Positions 17,852 to 27,670 of a stretch of 64,000 bases of DNA are shown piece by piece. How positions within the stretch are numbered: the stretch's first letter is position 1; every line of letters starts with the position of its first letter. Origin of the DNA: an uncultured Aeriscardovia sp. GTDB lineage: Bacteria > Actinomycetota > Actinomycetes > Actinomycetales > Bifidobacteriaceae. The stretch covers positions 1-64,000 of the forward strand of contig CAIFES010000005.1 of the NCBI GenBank assembly GCA_903789535.1, written 5' to 3'. Both the position numbers and the translations under genes were made by a program. The notes beneath the pieces were generated by a model. It saw only the letters and a program-made list of their open reading frames with translations. It was not told the origin of the DNA and made no database searches.

Positions 17852-18652
17852 TCAGCCCCGCAGCCAGAGCAGGTACTCATGGTTGCCGTGCTCGCCGACG
17901 ATGGGCGAGTCCACGCACCCGCGCACCTCGAGACCGAGCTGCCGCGCGCAGCCGATGACCCGGTCCTTTGCCGCCTCTCGCCTGCCCTCGTCGACGAGGA
18001 TGCCGTCCTTGCCCAGGGCGGAGCGCGAGTCCTGCTCGAACTGCGGCTTGATGAGCAGCACGATCTCGGCCGGGACCGCCACGGTCTCGCCTGCACGGGC
18101 ATCCCGCCTGTCGGAGGCCGGCCGTGCGGCCAGAATACGGGCGATGACGGGCAGCACGTACGTCAGCGAGATGAACGAGACATCCGAGACGATGTAGTCG
18201 GGCACGAACGGCAGGTCGATGGCCCGCACATCACGGATATTGCGGCCTTCCATGTTCGTCACGCGCGGGTCCCGGGCCAGGCGCGGGTCGAGCTGGCCGT
18301 GTCCCACATCCAGGGCGATCACACGCCGCGCCCCCTGCTCGAGCAGGACCTGCGTGAAACCGCCTGTGGAGGCACCGATGTCGAGGCAGTCGCGGTTTTC
18401 CGGCGAGGACAGCCCCCATGGGGTGAAGGCCTTCAAGGCACCGATCAGCTTATGCGCGCCGCGCGAGACGTAATGCAGATCGGCGGTGGTGCGGATCTCG
18501 TCGTCCTCCCCCACTTTCTGCGAGGGGCGATCGGCGACCGCGCCGTTGACGAGCACACTGCCGGCACGGATGAGCCGCTGCGCCCGGGTGCGCGTGCCGG
18601 CCAGCGCGCGCTCGACGAGCGCGACATCCAGACGGGTGGGATTGGCCGCCAT
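17852..18652 (-). CDS. tlyA: TlyA-family rRNA 2'-O-methyltransferase (hemolysin A family)
   Basis: TlyA homologues methylate cytidine ribose in rRNA, the modification needed for capreomycin binding. The 266-aa protein has an N-terminal S4 RNA-binding domain (TRLDVALVERALAGTRTRAQ) and a FtsJ-like Rossmann domain with the SAM motif DIGASTGGFTQVLLEQGA, then ALDVGHGQL. Its start shares the A of the upstream stop (TGATG), so translation is coupled. Confidence 0.93.
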   Translation of the reverse strand: MAANPTRLDVALVERALAGTRTRAQRLIRAGSVLVNGAVADRPSQKVGEDDEIRTTADLHYVSRGAHKLIGALKAFTPWGLSSPENRDCLDIGASTGGFTQVLLEQGARRVIALDVGHGQLDPRLARDPRVTNMEGRNIRDVRAIDLPFVPDYIVSDVSFISLTYVLPVIARILAARPASDRRDARAGETVAVPAEIVLLIKPQFEQDSRSALGKDGILVDEGRREAAKDRVIGCARQLGLEVRGCVDSPIVGEHGNHEYLLWLRG

Positions 18653-18996
18653 CAGCGCCGGCCTTGCCGTTGATGCGCGTCAGTGCGCGGGGCATCGGAG
18701 CCGGCAAGCCGGTCAAGCTCGCCGCGCATCTCCTGCAGCACCTGCGAGAACGCCTGGAGACGCGAGGCATCATCCTGATCCGCCAGATGCGAAAGAAGAG
18801 GATACCGTCCTGTCACCGGGTCGTCAGGGATCGGCGGCAGCGATGGCTGCGAGGATGCGCGCGCCTCTTGGGTGGCGTCCGTCCTCATCGAGCCGGCATC
18901 CGTCGACCCCGGTGCCGCCTGGCTGCCCGACATCCCGTCCGCACGTGCCATATCCGCACCATCCTGGACGGCAGCAGAGGAAGAACCGGCGCTCAT
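18652..18996 (-). CDS. Small hypothetical protein between HAD phosphatase and TlyA
   Basis: A 114-aa protein without recognised family. The first 60 residues are Ser/Ala/Asp-rich and probably disordered. Residues 60-100 (TGRYPLLSHL to EMRGELDRLAG) could form one or two helices. It overlaps both neighbours by 4 nt (ATGA) and 1 nt, so it is almost certainly translated. A small ORF in this place is common in related genomes. Confidence 0.75.
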   Translation of the reverse strand: MSAGSSSAAVQDGADMARADGMSGSQAAPGSTDAGSMRTDATQEARASSQPSLPPIPDDPVTGRYPLLSHLADQDDASRLQAFSQVLQEMRGELDRLAGSDAPRTDAHQRQGRR

Positions 18997-20168
18997 AGGT
19001 CGAATTCCGGCAGATCAAGCGCGGAGACGTCGATACCTCTGTCCGCGAGCGTCCAGCACAGCTGGCAAGCCGCCCGCAGGGCGTCCACGGACGTCCTGGC
19101 CCCGGCCAGCAGAGTGGCATCACCGTCAGAATCGGCATCTGTCATATCGGTTCTGACGGCTGTCGTGTCGGCTCTGACGGCCGAAACCCCGTGCGCATCA
19201 GCATCTGCATCTGCCCGGGCCGGATCCGACGCACGCACATCGATACGTCCCGCGGCCCGGTCGTACGAGGCGGTCCACCCTCCCAGGGCGAACGCGTCCT
19301 CCCCCGCTGCCGCGGGAGCAGTGTGACAGGTGCCAAGGCCGCGCAGGTCGGCGCTGATATACGTCGGCCGCAGGATGGGGGTCGCGAGCAGCAGCTGACG
19401 CGCGTCGGTCACACCGGTGAGCACGCACAGCGAGTCGTAGCCGCCGCGGTTGGCCGCCTCGATGTCCGTGTCGAGCCTGTCGCCCACCGGCAGTGACTGT
19501 GAGACGGGCACGAGGTCGTCGCCGTCCTCGGCATAGATCTCGCGTTCCTCGTCATACATCGCCGACTCCGGTTTTCCGGCGGAGGCGACCGGCCGCACGC
19601 CGGTGGTGGTGATGATGGCGTTGACGAACGCGCCGATGCCCGGTGTCAGTCCTTTTTCGCGCGGAAGGGTGAGATCGCGGTTCGTGGCATAGAACTGGGC
19701 GCCGTGCTCGATGGCGATGCAGGCCTGGGCGAGATATTTCCAGCCCATGTCCGGGAACCAGCCGGCGATGACCGCGTCCGGGGCGTCATCGGCGCTGTCG
19801 ACCACGGTCAGCCCGTGCCGGCGCACCTCGTCCTTGAGCGGCTCGCCGCCGCAGACATAGACCTTCGCCCCTTCCGGCAGCCTGCGGCGCAGCAGGCGTG
19901 CGGCCACGAGCGCCGAGGTGATGATCTGCCGGGGGGTGACATCGATGCCGAAACCGGCGATCTGGTCGGCGATCGTCTGGGCGGTGCGCGAGGGGTTGTT
20001 GGTGGTGTAGGTGATGGTCATGCCGGCCTTCGCGGCCGCGGTGATCGAGGCGGCGGCGTGCGCCACCGGGTTCTTGCCGCGATAGACCACACCGTCAAGA
20101 TCGAGCAGCGCCAGCCGATACTGCTGCTGCAGCGGGCCGGCGCTGGTCTTGAGCAGATTCCGGCTCAC
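18993..20168 (-). CDS. HAD-superfamily sugar/nucleotide phosphatase
   Basis: A 391-aa HAD hydrolase of the NagD/phosphoglycolate phosphatase-like class. Motif I is LLDLDGVVYRGKN at about residue 20, motif II falls in TYTTNNPSRTAQ, and GDRLDTDIEAANRGGY is the third metal site. The C-terminal 110 residues, Ala/Asp-rich then CQLCWTLADRGIDVSAL, extend beyond the usual fold. The GTG start overlaps the upstream stop as GTGA. Substrate unknown. Confidence 0.9.
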   Translation of the reverse strand: MSRNLLKTSAGPLQQQYRLALLDLDGVVYRGKNPVAHAAASITAAAKAGMTITYTTNNPSRTAQTIADQIAGFGIDVTPRQIITSALVAARLLRRRLPEGAKVYVCGGEPLKDEVRRHGLTVVDSADDAPDAVIAGWFPDMGWKYLAQACIAIEHGAQFYATNRDLTLPREKGLTPGIGAFVNAIITTTGVRPVASAGKPESAMYDEEREIYAEDGDDLVPVSQSLPVGDRLDTDIEAANRGGYDSLCVLTGVTDARQLLLATPILRPTYISADLRGLGTCHTAPAAAGEDAFALGGWTASYDRAAGRIDVRASDPARADADADAHGVSAVRADTTAVRTDMTDADSDGDATLLAGARTSVDALRAACQLCWTLADRGIDVSALDLPEFDL

Positions 20169-22282
20169 TGCCCGTCCGCCTCCTGCGAATCCGCGTCCGC
20201 AGCGGATTCCTCGGAGGAGGCGTCACCAGAACCGTCCTCATCCGGGTCATCCTGCCCGCCCTCGGTCGTGGCGTCCTCACCCTCGGCGGCGGCGTCTGCA
20301 TCATCAGAAGCGCCCGCATCGGCGGCAGCGTCCTTCCCCTCGGTGGTTGTAGCTGCCTGTGGGGCGTCCTCCGAGGTGGCGTCGGCGGCTTGCGCATCCT
20401 CATCGGCATGCTCGGCATCCCATGCGTCGCGCCTCGCCTGCCAGCGTGCCTGGTCCTCCTCGTCGGCTAGCTGCTCGAAATCGACGCCGAGCGCCGAACG
20501 CAGGTTGTCGCTGTCGTCCTCGGTCAGATGCTCAAGATCCGTGTCCTGCAAGGCGCCTGCCGGATCCTCGGCCTCCTCTTTGTCCGCGAACTGGCTCTCG
20601 AGCTCATCGGCCTTGTCGTCAAGCTTCTCGGATTCGGCGATGCGCCCCGCCTCGTCGAGGAAGTTCTGCTCGGCCTGCAGCGCACGCATCTGGTAGCCGC
20701 CGGAAAGGCCCGGCACGTTCTCGAGCGTGCGGATGATCTTGAGCGCCTGGTCGTACTGCTTCCGGTCGGCATAGGCACCGGCGAAGACGATCATCATCTC
20801 CGCCTTCGCCTCGCCGGTCAGACGCTTCGCGTCGTCGGACAGGGCGATCTCGATGGCCTTCTCCGGATGGCCGAGACCACGCTCGCAGTCGGCGATGATC
20901 GGCAGATAATCAAGCTCACCGTTCATGCGGTACGCGGTGCGCAGCTCGCGGTCGGCGATCTTCCACTCGCCCTGGCGATAGGCGACGAGGCCCAGCGTCT
21001 CGCGGGCGATATCGACGCGCGAGGCCTGGCGTGCCACCCACTTGGCGTGGGCGAGCGCGCCGGCGGGGTCGCTCTCCTCGAGCGCGTAGGCGGCGAGGAT
21101 ATGCAGGCCGATGTTCTCGGCGTGCTCCTTGCTCAGCCCCCTCAGACGGCGCTTGTCGTCGCTGGAGAGCATGGACCACTCCATGCCCTTGGGCATCTTC
21201 GGCTCGCCGGGGCGACGGTCCGTGTACGGGTTCTGCGATTCGAACTCGCGCGGTGCTTCCTGGCTGAAGCGGTCGCCGCCGCGATAGCCGCCGGTGCGCT
21301 GGCCGCCACGGCGGTCGTCACGACGGTACCCGGAGGCGGAACGATCGAAGGAACGCTGGTCGCGATGGCCGAAATCACGACGCTCACCGTCGAAGCGGCG
21401 CTCGTCACGATGGAAATCGCGACGCCGGTCGTCCTGGTTGAAACGATGGTCCCCGCCATCGCGTCGCTGTCCGTCACGCCGGTCATCGCGGTGGAACGAG
21501 TCGTTGCGGCGGAACGGACGCTCACCACCGCGGTCGTCGTGATCGCGGTGGAACGAGCTGCCGCCGTGGAACGACCCATTCTGATGGAATGAGTTGTCAC
21601 GATGGAACGAGCCGGACCCGCGATGGTCGCGCTCGCCGGAACGCCGTTCATCACGATGCCCGCCGCCATAGGAGAACGGGTCGCTCTGGCGCTGATGGTC
21701 GAAATACCCCTCGCGGTTGCCGCCGCGGGAGAAGCCGCGCCCACCGCGCCGGTCGTCGGAACGGAACGGGCGATGCTGGCTGCCGCGGTCCTGATGATCG
21801 AAGGAACGGTGCTGGTCGTCACGACGACGATCCCCCTGCTGAAAATCGCGATGGAGCGAACGGCCCTGCCCCTCGCCGTCACGATGGAAGGAACGGTGCT
21901 CACGGTTGAACGGACGATGGTCGCCGTCATGATCGAACGCGCGGCGCCGATCGTCACGATGATCGTCACGATGGAACGAGCTCGGACGGCCATCCCTGCG
22001 GAAACCGCCCGAACGGCGGTCGTCGCCCTCGGAGTGGCCATAGCCACCGCGGCCCGAACCGCTATGCCCGTAGCCGCTGTGACCGGAATGGCCGTATCCG
22101 CCGTTGCCGCCGTGGCCATGGCCGCCATAACCGCCATGACCGCCGCGGCCGAAGCCGCCGTTGCCACGCCCGTAACCCGAGCCGGAACCGCGATGATCAC
22201 CACCGCGATGGAAGGAGCCGTGCCCTGCGTTGTCGCCGCCGTTCCTGCGCGCGCGGCCGTCATTGTTGTTGAAATCGCTCAC
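20165..22282 (-). CDS. Large protein with Gly/Arg/His/Asp-rich repeats and a TPR-like core
   Basis: A 705-aa protein of unknown function. Residues 1 to about 345 are low complexity: [15 protein letters not shown]-type repeats first, then many FHRDD/RR units such as [13 protein letters not shown], which resemble eukaryotic RGG-type RNA-binding regions. Residues about 355-570 are helical and TPR-like ([40 protein letters not shown]). The C terminus is acidic and Ala-rich. No signal peptide or membrane helix. It starts with GTG overlapping the tyrS stop (GTGA) and ends overlapping the HAD start. RNA binding is inferred from composition only. Confidence 0.85.
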   Translation of the reverse strand: MSDFNNNDGRARRNGGDNAGHGSFHRGGDHRGSGSGYGRGNGGFGRGGHGGYGGHGHGGNGGYGHSGHSGYGHSGSGRGGYGHSEGDDRRSGGFRRDGRPSSFHRDDHRDDRRRAFDHDGDHRPFNREHRSFHRDGEGQGRSLHRDFQQGDRRRDDQHRSFDHQDRGSQHRPFRSDDRRGGRGFSRGGNREGYFDHQRQSDPFSYGGGHRDERRSGERDHRGSGSFHRDNSFHQNGSFHGGSSFHRDHDDRGGERPFRRNDSFHRDDRRDGQRRDGGDHRFNQDDRRRDFHRDERRFDGERRDFGHRDQRSFDRSASGYRRDDRRGGQRTGGYRGGDRFSQEAPREFESQNPYTDRRPGEPKMPKGMEWSMLSSDDKRRLRGLSKEHAENIGLHILAAYALEESDPAGALAHAKWVARQASRVDIARETLGLVAYRQGEWKIADRELRTAYRMNGELDYLPIIADCERGLGHPEKAIEIALSDDAKRLTGEAKAEMMIVFAGAYADRKQYDQALKIIRTLENVPGLSGGYQMRALQAEQNFLDEAGRIAESEKLDDKADELESQFADKEEAEDPAGALQDTDLEHLTEDDSDNLRSALGVDFEQLADEEDQARWQARRDAWDAEHADEDAQAADATSEDAPQAATTTEGKDAAADAGASDDADAAAEGEDATTEGGQDDPDEDGSGDASSEESAADADSQEADGQ

Positions 22283-23607
22283 TTTGTGGCCTCCAGAGCC
22301 CCGAGGGCCTTCTTGCCGCGGCGCAGCACCACAAAGCGGCCGCCGAGGAAGTCCTCATCCTTGAGCGTGGCAGAGGTCTCCGCCACGCGCTTGTTGTTGA
22401 TATAAACGCCACCCTGACCGATGGCCTTCATCGCCTTCGAGACCGAGGGGAACAGCCCAGCCGCCTTCGCCGCGGCCGCCACGCCGTCACCCGGCTTTGC
22501 CGTGGCGAACGAGCGGGTGCCATTCTGTTCGGTCACATTCTTGAGCCCTTCGAGCGCGGCCTCCAGCGTGCCGGCCGAGAGCCCCTCGAGATCTCCGCCA
22601 CGGCCGAACAGCGCCTGCGAAGCGGAAACCGCCTCATCCACCGCCGCGTCGCCATGGACGAAGCCCGTCACCTGCTCGGCCAGGACCTTCTGCGCCTGAC
22701 GCGCGCCCGGATCCTCCTCCACCTGCCGTGCGAGCTCCTCGATCCGCTGCTTGGGCAGGAAGGTGAACGCCTTGAGCAGCTTGACCACCTGGTCGTCGGG
22801 CTGGTTGAGCCAGAACTGGTAGAACTTGTACGGGCTGAGCATCGAGCCGTCGAGCCACATGGCGTTGCCCTCCGACTTGCCGAACTTCTTGCCCTGCGAG
22901 TCGGTGATGATCGGGCTGGTCATCACGTTGACGTCCACGCCGCGCAGACGGTGGATGAGGTCGAGGCCGCCGGTGAGGTTGCCCCACTGGTCGTTGCCGC
23001 CGGTCTGCAGCACCACGTGCTCGGCGTCGTACAGGTGCAGGAAATCGTTCGCCTGCAAAATCTGGTAGCTGAACTCGGCGTACGAGATACCCTCCGGCGA
23101 GGCGAGGCGCCGCGCGACGATGTCACGGGCGAGCATCGGCCCCATGCGGAAGTTCTTGCCGATCTCCCGCAGGAAGTCGATGGCGGACAGCTTGCTCGTC
23201 CAGTCATAGTTGGACACGAAACGCGCCGGGTTGTCGCCGTCGGTGACGAGGAAGCGCGAGATCTGCCCGCGCAGCTTTTCCACCCACTGCGCCACGGTGT
23301 CCGCCGGGTTGAGCGTGCGCTCGCCCGACTGGCGCGGATCGCCGATGAGTCCGGTGGCCCCTCCCACGAGCACGATGGGATGATGGCCGGCCGCCTGCAG
23401 ATGGCGCATGACGAGCACCTGGACGAGGTTGCCGATGTGGATGGAGGGGGCTGTCGGGTCAAAACCGGTGTAGAAGGAGATGGGATCGCCGTCCAGCGTC
23501 TTCTTCAGGCGTTCCTCGTCCGATGTCTGCGCGATCAGACCGCGCCATTCCAGCTCGTCGTACAGGGAGTCGAAACCTGCCTGCCTGTAGTCCGTGACCT
23601 GCGTCAA
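22279..23607 (-). CDS. tyrS: Tyrosyl-tRNA synthetase
   Basis: Class I aminoacyl-tRNA synthetase. It has the HIGH-type motif [36 protein letters not shown], and [13 protein letters not shown] (KMSKS equivalent). A C-terminal S4 domain ([22 protein letters not shown]) binds tRNA. I place the start at TTG 23607, as GAGGGGG stands 5 nt before it and the 442-aa length matches the family. A 23-residue upstream extension is possible but unlike the family. Confidence 0.95.
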   Translation of the reverse strand: MTQVTDYRQAGFDSLYDELEWRGLIAQTSDEERLKKTLDGDPISFYTGFDPTAPSIHIGNLVQVLVMRHLQAAGHHPIVLVGGATGLIGDPRQSGERTLNPADTVAQWVEKLRGQISRFLVTDGDNPARFVSNYDWTSKLSAIDFLREIGKNFRMGPMLARDIVARRLASPEGISYAEFSYQILQANDFLHLYDAEHVVLQTGGNDQWGNLTGGLDLIHRLRGVDVNVMTSPIITDSQGKKFGKSEGNAMWLDGSMLSPYKFYQFWLNQPDDQVVKLLKAFTFLPKQRIEELARQVEEDPGARQAQKVLAEQVTGFVHGDAAVDEAVSASQALFGRGGDLEGLSAGTLEAALEGLKNVTEQNGTRSFATAKPGDGVAAAAKAAGLFPSVSKAMKAIGQGGVYINNKRVAETSATLKDEDFLGGRFVVLRRGKKALGALEATK

Positions 23608-23723
23608 TTCGTCCCCCTCTGCGGTTGTAAAAGTGGAAATCACCGGGAGCCGTCTCCTGCCCGGCCGACACCCCATCCTCTCAAATCAGGCCGACAGGCC
23701 CGCGTTTCTTCACACGACGCGAA

Positions 23724-23772
23724 AACGCCGGGATATCGCGCTTTCTCAGTCTTCGCACGACATCCCGGCGTT
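23724..23772 (-). terminator. Hairpin downstream of the DUF4190-like gene
   Basis: AACGCCGGGAT and ATCCCGGCGTT form a perfect 11-bp stem with a 27-nt loop; on the minus strand it ends in GTTTTC. It lies 31 nt past the stop of the membrane protein gene and before tyrS, so it probably ends the upstream transcript. Confidence 0.65.
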
Positions 23773-23802
23773 GGTGGATCACGAATCGATCACGGTGGTG
23801 GA

Positions 23803-24837
23803 TCAGCCGAGGAACAGCGTCTGGATCAGGCCCGTCGAGGCGGAGCCGGATCCGGTCGATCCCTGCAGGTTGAGCACCGACTGGAGCAGATCCGGGTTGA
23901 ACAGCAGGATGATGAACCCGATGATCTCCAGGATCGAGATGACGATGGCCGCGATCGCGAAACCCTTGCCCTTCATATGCAGCACTTCCTCACGCCTGTA
24001 GGCGAAGAAGCCGAGCGGCAGGGCGATGAAGCAGAAATAACCGGTCAGCGAGAGGATGAACGCGAAGATCGCCGTCCAGTCCCACTTGCCGAACACCGGG
24101 TTCTGGTTCGGATCGTCCGGGTTGAACTGCTGCATGCCATAGGGCATGTTGTAGGGATTGGTGTACGGACCGGTGAACGGGGCATTCGGATCCTGCGGAG
24201 GGTTCCAGCCGCCCTGCGGGTTGCGATACGGGCCGTTGGGTCCATACCCGTTGCCCGGGTTCGGGCCGTAGCCGTAACCGTTGCCGTTGGGGGCCGGTGC
24301 GCCGCCCTGTGGGCCGTAACCGGGAGCATAGCCGCCGTTCATCGGGCTTGGACCATATGGACTGTACGGCCCGTTCTGGTAGCCCTGCGGCCCCTGACCG
24401 TTCTGTCCGCTGCCAGGCGCCATGTTGCCCGGATTGTTCTGGGAGCCGTTGCCGCCCCAGCCGGGATTGGCCTGGCCCCAGGCGGCGTTGCCGTTCTGGT
24501 TCGGCTGATTCTGGTTCCGGCCGTTCTGAGCGTTGCCCTGGTTGCCGTTGCCAGTATTTTCCGGTGCCGGCGCGCCGTACTTGTACGGGTTGTAGTTCGG
24601 GCCGTACTTGTCGCGCATCTGGCCGAAGTGCGGCTGACCAGCGCTGTCCCAGCCGGTGTACTGATCGTCACCGGGCTTCGCGGCAGGATTGCCGCCCTGG
24701 CCGGCGGGGCCGGCGTCACGACCGCCGCCCTGCGGGCTCTGGCGTGAAGTGTTCGCGGATGTCACGTTCTGGCCGGACGGCGTGGACGCGCCGTCGGTGT
24801 TCTTCGGGTCATCACCCGTGTTCTCGGTGCCTGCCAT
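23803..24837 (-). CDS. DUF4190-like membrane protein with Asn/Gly/Pro-rich N terminus
   Basis: A 344-aa protein. The first 240 residues are disordered and rich in N, G, P, Q and Y (QNGNAAWGQANPGWG, GYGYGPNPGNGYGP). Then come two membrane helices (WDWTAIFAFILSLTGYFCFI and FAIAAIVISILEIIGFII) joined by a short FFAYRREEVLHMKGKG loop, which is the pattern of DUF4190. A short Ser/Gly tail follows. Function unknown; the cytosolic or surface tail may mediate weak contacts. A hairpin terminator follows. Confidence 0.8.
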   Translation of the reverse strand: MAGTENTGDDPKNTDGASTPSGQNVTSANTSRQSPQGGGRDAGPAGQGGNPAAKPGDDQYTGWDSAGQPHFGQMRDKYGPNYNPYKYGAPAPENTGNGNQGNAQNGRNQNQPNQNGNAAWGQANPGWGGNGSQNNPGNMAPGSGQNGQGPQGYQNGPYSPYGPSPMNGGYAPGYGPQGGAPAPNGNGYGYGPNPGNGYGPNGPYRNPQGGWNPPQDPNAPFTGPYTNPYNMPYGMQQFNPDDPNQNPVFGKWDWTAIFAFILSLTGYFCFIALPLGFFAYRREEVLHMKGKGFAIAAIVISILEIIGFIILLFNPDLLQSVLNLQGSTGSGSASTGLIQTLFLG

Positions 24838-24932
24838 GGCGTCCTTTCATGTTGTCTGTATGTCGGCCCGTCGATCTGTCTGTCGCCCGTCAACGGGGCG
24901 CCGCCCGCCTGCTATCGGCCGACGGTGCCCCG

Positions 24933-24962
24933 CAGATGCCAGATAACCAGATGCCGGATAAT
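24933..24962. repeat. Two imperfect tandem copies of a 15-bp unit
   Basis: CAGATGCCAGATAAC is followed directly by CAGATGCCGGATAAT (two differences), in the gap between pheT and the DUF4190-like gene. Nothing else was recognised in this 211-nt gap. Confidence 0.7.
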
Positions 24963-25048
24963 CAGCATCACCCCTGATGATCGGCGTTGATTATTGGCGT
25001 TGCCTGAATGGTGCCGCCCAGACATGGGTCGTACCGACGCGGATCGCG

Positions 25049-27664
25049 TCACTGGCGGATCTTGCCGCCCAGCTTCTTGACCTCGTCGACGATGCGCTTG
25101 CGGATGGCGCGCGCGTCGTTGGAACGCAGCGTCTTGGACGGCGAGCGGTAGACGACGGAGAAGGCGAGCGACTTGCGGCCCTGCCCCAGATCCTCGCCAC
25201 GATACACGTCGAACAGGCGCATCGACTCAAGGTCGTCGGCGCCGCCGCGGCGGATGGCGTCCATGAGCGTGGCCGCCGTGACCTCCTCGGGCACGTTGAA
25301 GGCCAGATCCTCGCGCACCGGCGGGAACGTGGAGATGGTCATGGCCTGCAGCGGCTGCGTGGACAGCTCGGCAAAGATGGCCGTCAGGTTGAGGTCGAGC
25401 GCGGCCGAGTGGTCGGGCAGGCCGAGGTTCCTGCACACCTGCGGGTGCAGCTCGCCGGCCACGCCGACGGCCGTGCCCTTGGGCGTGCGCACCACGGCGG
25501 TGCGGCCCGGATGCCACGTGGCGGCGTTGATGCCCGCCTGCGGGTTGTCGGGATCGAACTGCTCGAAACGCAGATCGATGCCCAGCTCGCGGCCGAGACG
25601 GTCGACAAGCGCGAGGGCGTCGGAGTAGTCGATGGCGCGGCTTTCCTTGTACCAGCCCGGGTTCACGGCCTGACCGGTCAGAAGCGCCGCGGCCTCCTTG
25701 GGCTGGTCGGGAAGGCCCTTCTCCAGCACCTCCAGCTGCTCGTCGGTAGGGCGCACGCCGCCCGGCAGGGCCGGGATCACCGGCATATCGTCATGAAGAC
25801 GGAAGCAGGTGCCCAGCTCATAGATCTGCACGTTCGTCAGGCCGCGGCCGATGTTGCGGCGGGCTATGCGGGCGAGCGTGTAGAGCACGTGCGTGCGCAG
25901 GAACGGGCGGTCGCCGGCGAGCGGGTTGGTGATCTGCACCGACTGCGCCTTGACGGCGTCGGCGTCGAGCGCGAACGCCTCGTAATCCTCGTCGCCCACG
26001 AACGGGTAGCTGAGCGTCTCAGTCAGGCCCGCCTCGGCGAGGTCGTTGGCCACCGCGCGGTAGCGGCGTTGATCCAGCGTGAGCCCGGTGTCCTTGACCG
26101 GCGCGGACGGGATCTCGACCGGGATCTTGTCGTAACCGACGATGCGGGCGACCTCCTCGACGAGGTCGGGGGCGATGTTGAGATCCGGGCGCCAGCTCGG
26201 CGGGGTGACGGAGAGGATCCCGTTGCCGCCGCCGGCCACCACACAGCCGATGTCGGTGAGGATGTCGGAGATCTCATCGATCGGCAGGTCGAGATTGGCC
26301 AGCCGCTTGACCCAGTCGGCCTTGAAGAGGATCGGCTTGCGCGGCGTGGTGGAATCGAGGTCGGTCGGATTGTCGGACGCCTCGCCCTGGCCGTAGCGGG
26401 TGAGCAAATCGGCGGCATACTGTGCGGCGGCCGGCTGCATCTGGTCGTCCACACCGCGCTCGAAGCGGTGGGAGGCATCGGTGGGCAGCTTGTGGCGACG
26501 GGCGGTGCGCGCCACCGTCACCTGGTCGAAGTGCGCGGCCTCGATGAGCACGTTGCGCGTGGAGGAGGTCACCTCGGAGAAGGCACCGCCCATGTCGCCC
26601 GCGAGTCCCAGCACGCGCGAGCCCTCGTTGCCGTCAGGCGAGTCGGCGATCACGAGATCCTCATGGGAGAGTGTGCGGGAGACGCCGTCGAGCGTGGTGA
26701 GCTTCTCGCCCTCGCTGGCACGGCGCACGACGATCGGCTGGGCGACCTTGTCGAGATCGTAAGCATGCAGCGGCTGGCCGAGGTCGAGCATCACATAGTT
26801 GGTGATGTCCACCGCGAGCGAGTGCGTGCGCACGCCCGCGCGCACAAGGCGGCGGCGCATCCAGTTCGGGGTCTCGGCGTTCGGGTCGAAGCCGGTCACG
26901 GTGCGCAGATAGTAGCGGTCGCAGCCGGGCACGCCGTGGATCGGGTCGTTGTCCTCGATCTTGGCGGCCACATCGCCGATATGGTTTTTGTCCACCTTCG
27001 GCGCGGCGGCGGCAAGCGCCGGCACCGGGTCGGTGTACGCGCGGCCGGTGGAATGATGGTACTCACGCGCCACACCGCGGTAGCTGAAGGCGTAGCCGCG
27101 GTCGGGGGTGATGTTGATCTCAAGGATCGGACGGTCAAGCTTGAGCAGGGCGAGCGCGTCGTCGCCCGGCTTGATATCCTTGATCTCCTCCTTGGAGAAG
27201 CCCTCCTCGGTCAGGATGATGATGCCGTCGGCCTCGGCGGAAAGCCCCAGCTCCTTGGAGGAGCAGCACATGCCCTCGGAGGTGTGGCCGTACGTCTTGC
27301 GTGTGGCGATCTCAAAATCGCCGGGCAGGACGGCGCCGGGCAGCGCGACCACCACGAGCGCGTCCTTGGCCACGTTCGGTGCGCCGCAGATGATGCCGCG
27401 CGGCACCTTGTTGCCGTTCTCATCCGTGTCGTTGTACTTCTCGCCGACGTCGATATGGCACCAGCTCACGGTCTTGCCGTTGGACTGCGGCTCGCGGTCG
27501 AAGTCGACGATGCGGCCCACGACCACCGGTCCGGTGACGGTGGAGGGATGGATGTCCTCGGTCTCGAGACCGACCTTGACGAGGTCCTGGCTGAGCTGCT
27601 CGACGGTCAGATCGTCCGGGACGCTGACGTGCTCCTTGAGCCAGTCGATATCTACCATTGGCAT
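25049..27664 (-). CDS. pheT: Phenylalanyl-tRNA synthetase beta subunit
   Basis: PheT forms the alpha2-beta2 synthetase with PheS. The 871-aa protein has the N-terminal tRNA-binding (EMAP-like) domain, the B3/B4 editing domain (CDRYYLRTVTGF, RLVRAGVRTHSLAVDITNY), B5, and a C-terminal anticodon-binding FDX-ACB domain (STFPPVREDLAFNV, FSVVYRSPSKTLRSND). It starts 6 nt after pheS, with GGGAGAG at the end of pheS as its ribosome binding site. Confidence 0.97.
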   Translation of the reverse strand: MPMVDIDWLKEHVSVPDDLTVEQLSQDLVKVGLETEDIHPSTVTGPVVVGRIVDFDREPQSNGKTVSWCHIDVGEKYNDTDENGNKVPRGIICGAPNVAKDALVVVALPGAVLPGDFEIATRKTYGHTSEGMCCSSKELGLSAEADGIIILTEEGFSKEEIKDIKPGDDALALLKLDRPILEINITPDRGYAFSYRGVAREYHHSTGRAYTDPVPALAAAAPKVDKNHIGDVAAKIEDNDPIHGVPGCDRYYLRTVTGFDPNAETPNWMRRRLVRAGVRTHSLAVDITNYVMLDLGQPLHAYDLDKVAQPIVVRRASEGEKLTTLDGVSRTLSHEDLVIADSPDGNEGSRVLGLAGDMGGAFSEVTSSTRNVLIEAAHFDQVTVARTARRHKLPTDASHRFERGVDDQMQPAAAQYAADLLTRYGQGEASDNPTDLDSTTPRKPILFKADWVKRLANLDLPIDEISDILTDIGCVVAGGGNGILSVTPPSWRPDLNIAPDLVEEVARIVGYDKIPVEIPSAPVKDTGLTLDQRRYRAVANDLAEAGLTETLSYPFVGDEDYEAFALDADAVKAQSVQITNPLAGDRPFLRTHVLYTLARIARRNIGRGLTNVQIYELGTCFRLHDDMPVIPALPGGVRPTDEQLEVLEKGLPDQPKEAAALLTGQAVNPGWYKESRAIDYSDALALVDRLGRELGIDLRFEQFDPDNPQAGINAATWHPGRTAVVRTPKGTAVGVAGELHPQVCRNLGLPDHSAALDLNLTAIFAELSTQPLQAMTISTFPPVREDLAFNVPEEVTAATLMDAIRRGGADDLESMRLFDVYRGEDLGQGRKSLAFSVVYRSPSKTLRSNDARAIRKRIVDEVKKLGGKIRQ

Positions 27665-27670
27665 TTCTGG

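Noticed and set aside
21142-22405. Repetitive frames on both strands (Ala/Thr/Val-rich) over the Gly/Arg/His repeats
   Set aside because: Short-period DNA repeats leave all frames open. Overlapping start and stop with tyrS and the HAD gene support only the chosen minus frame.
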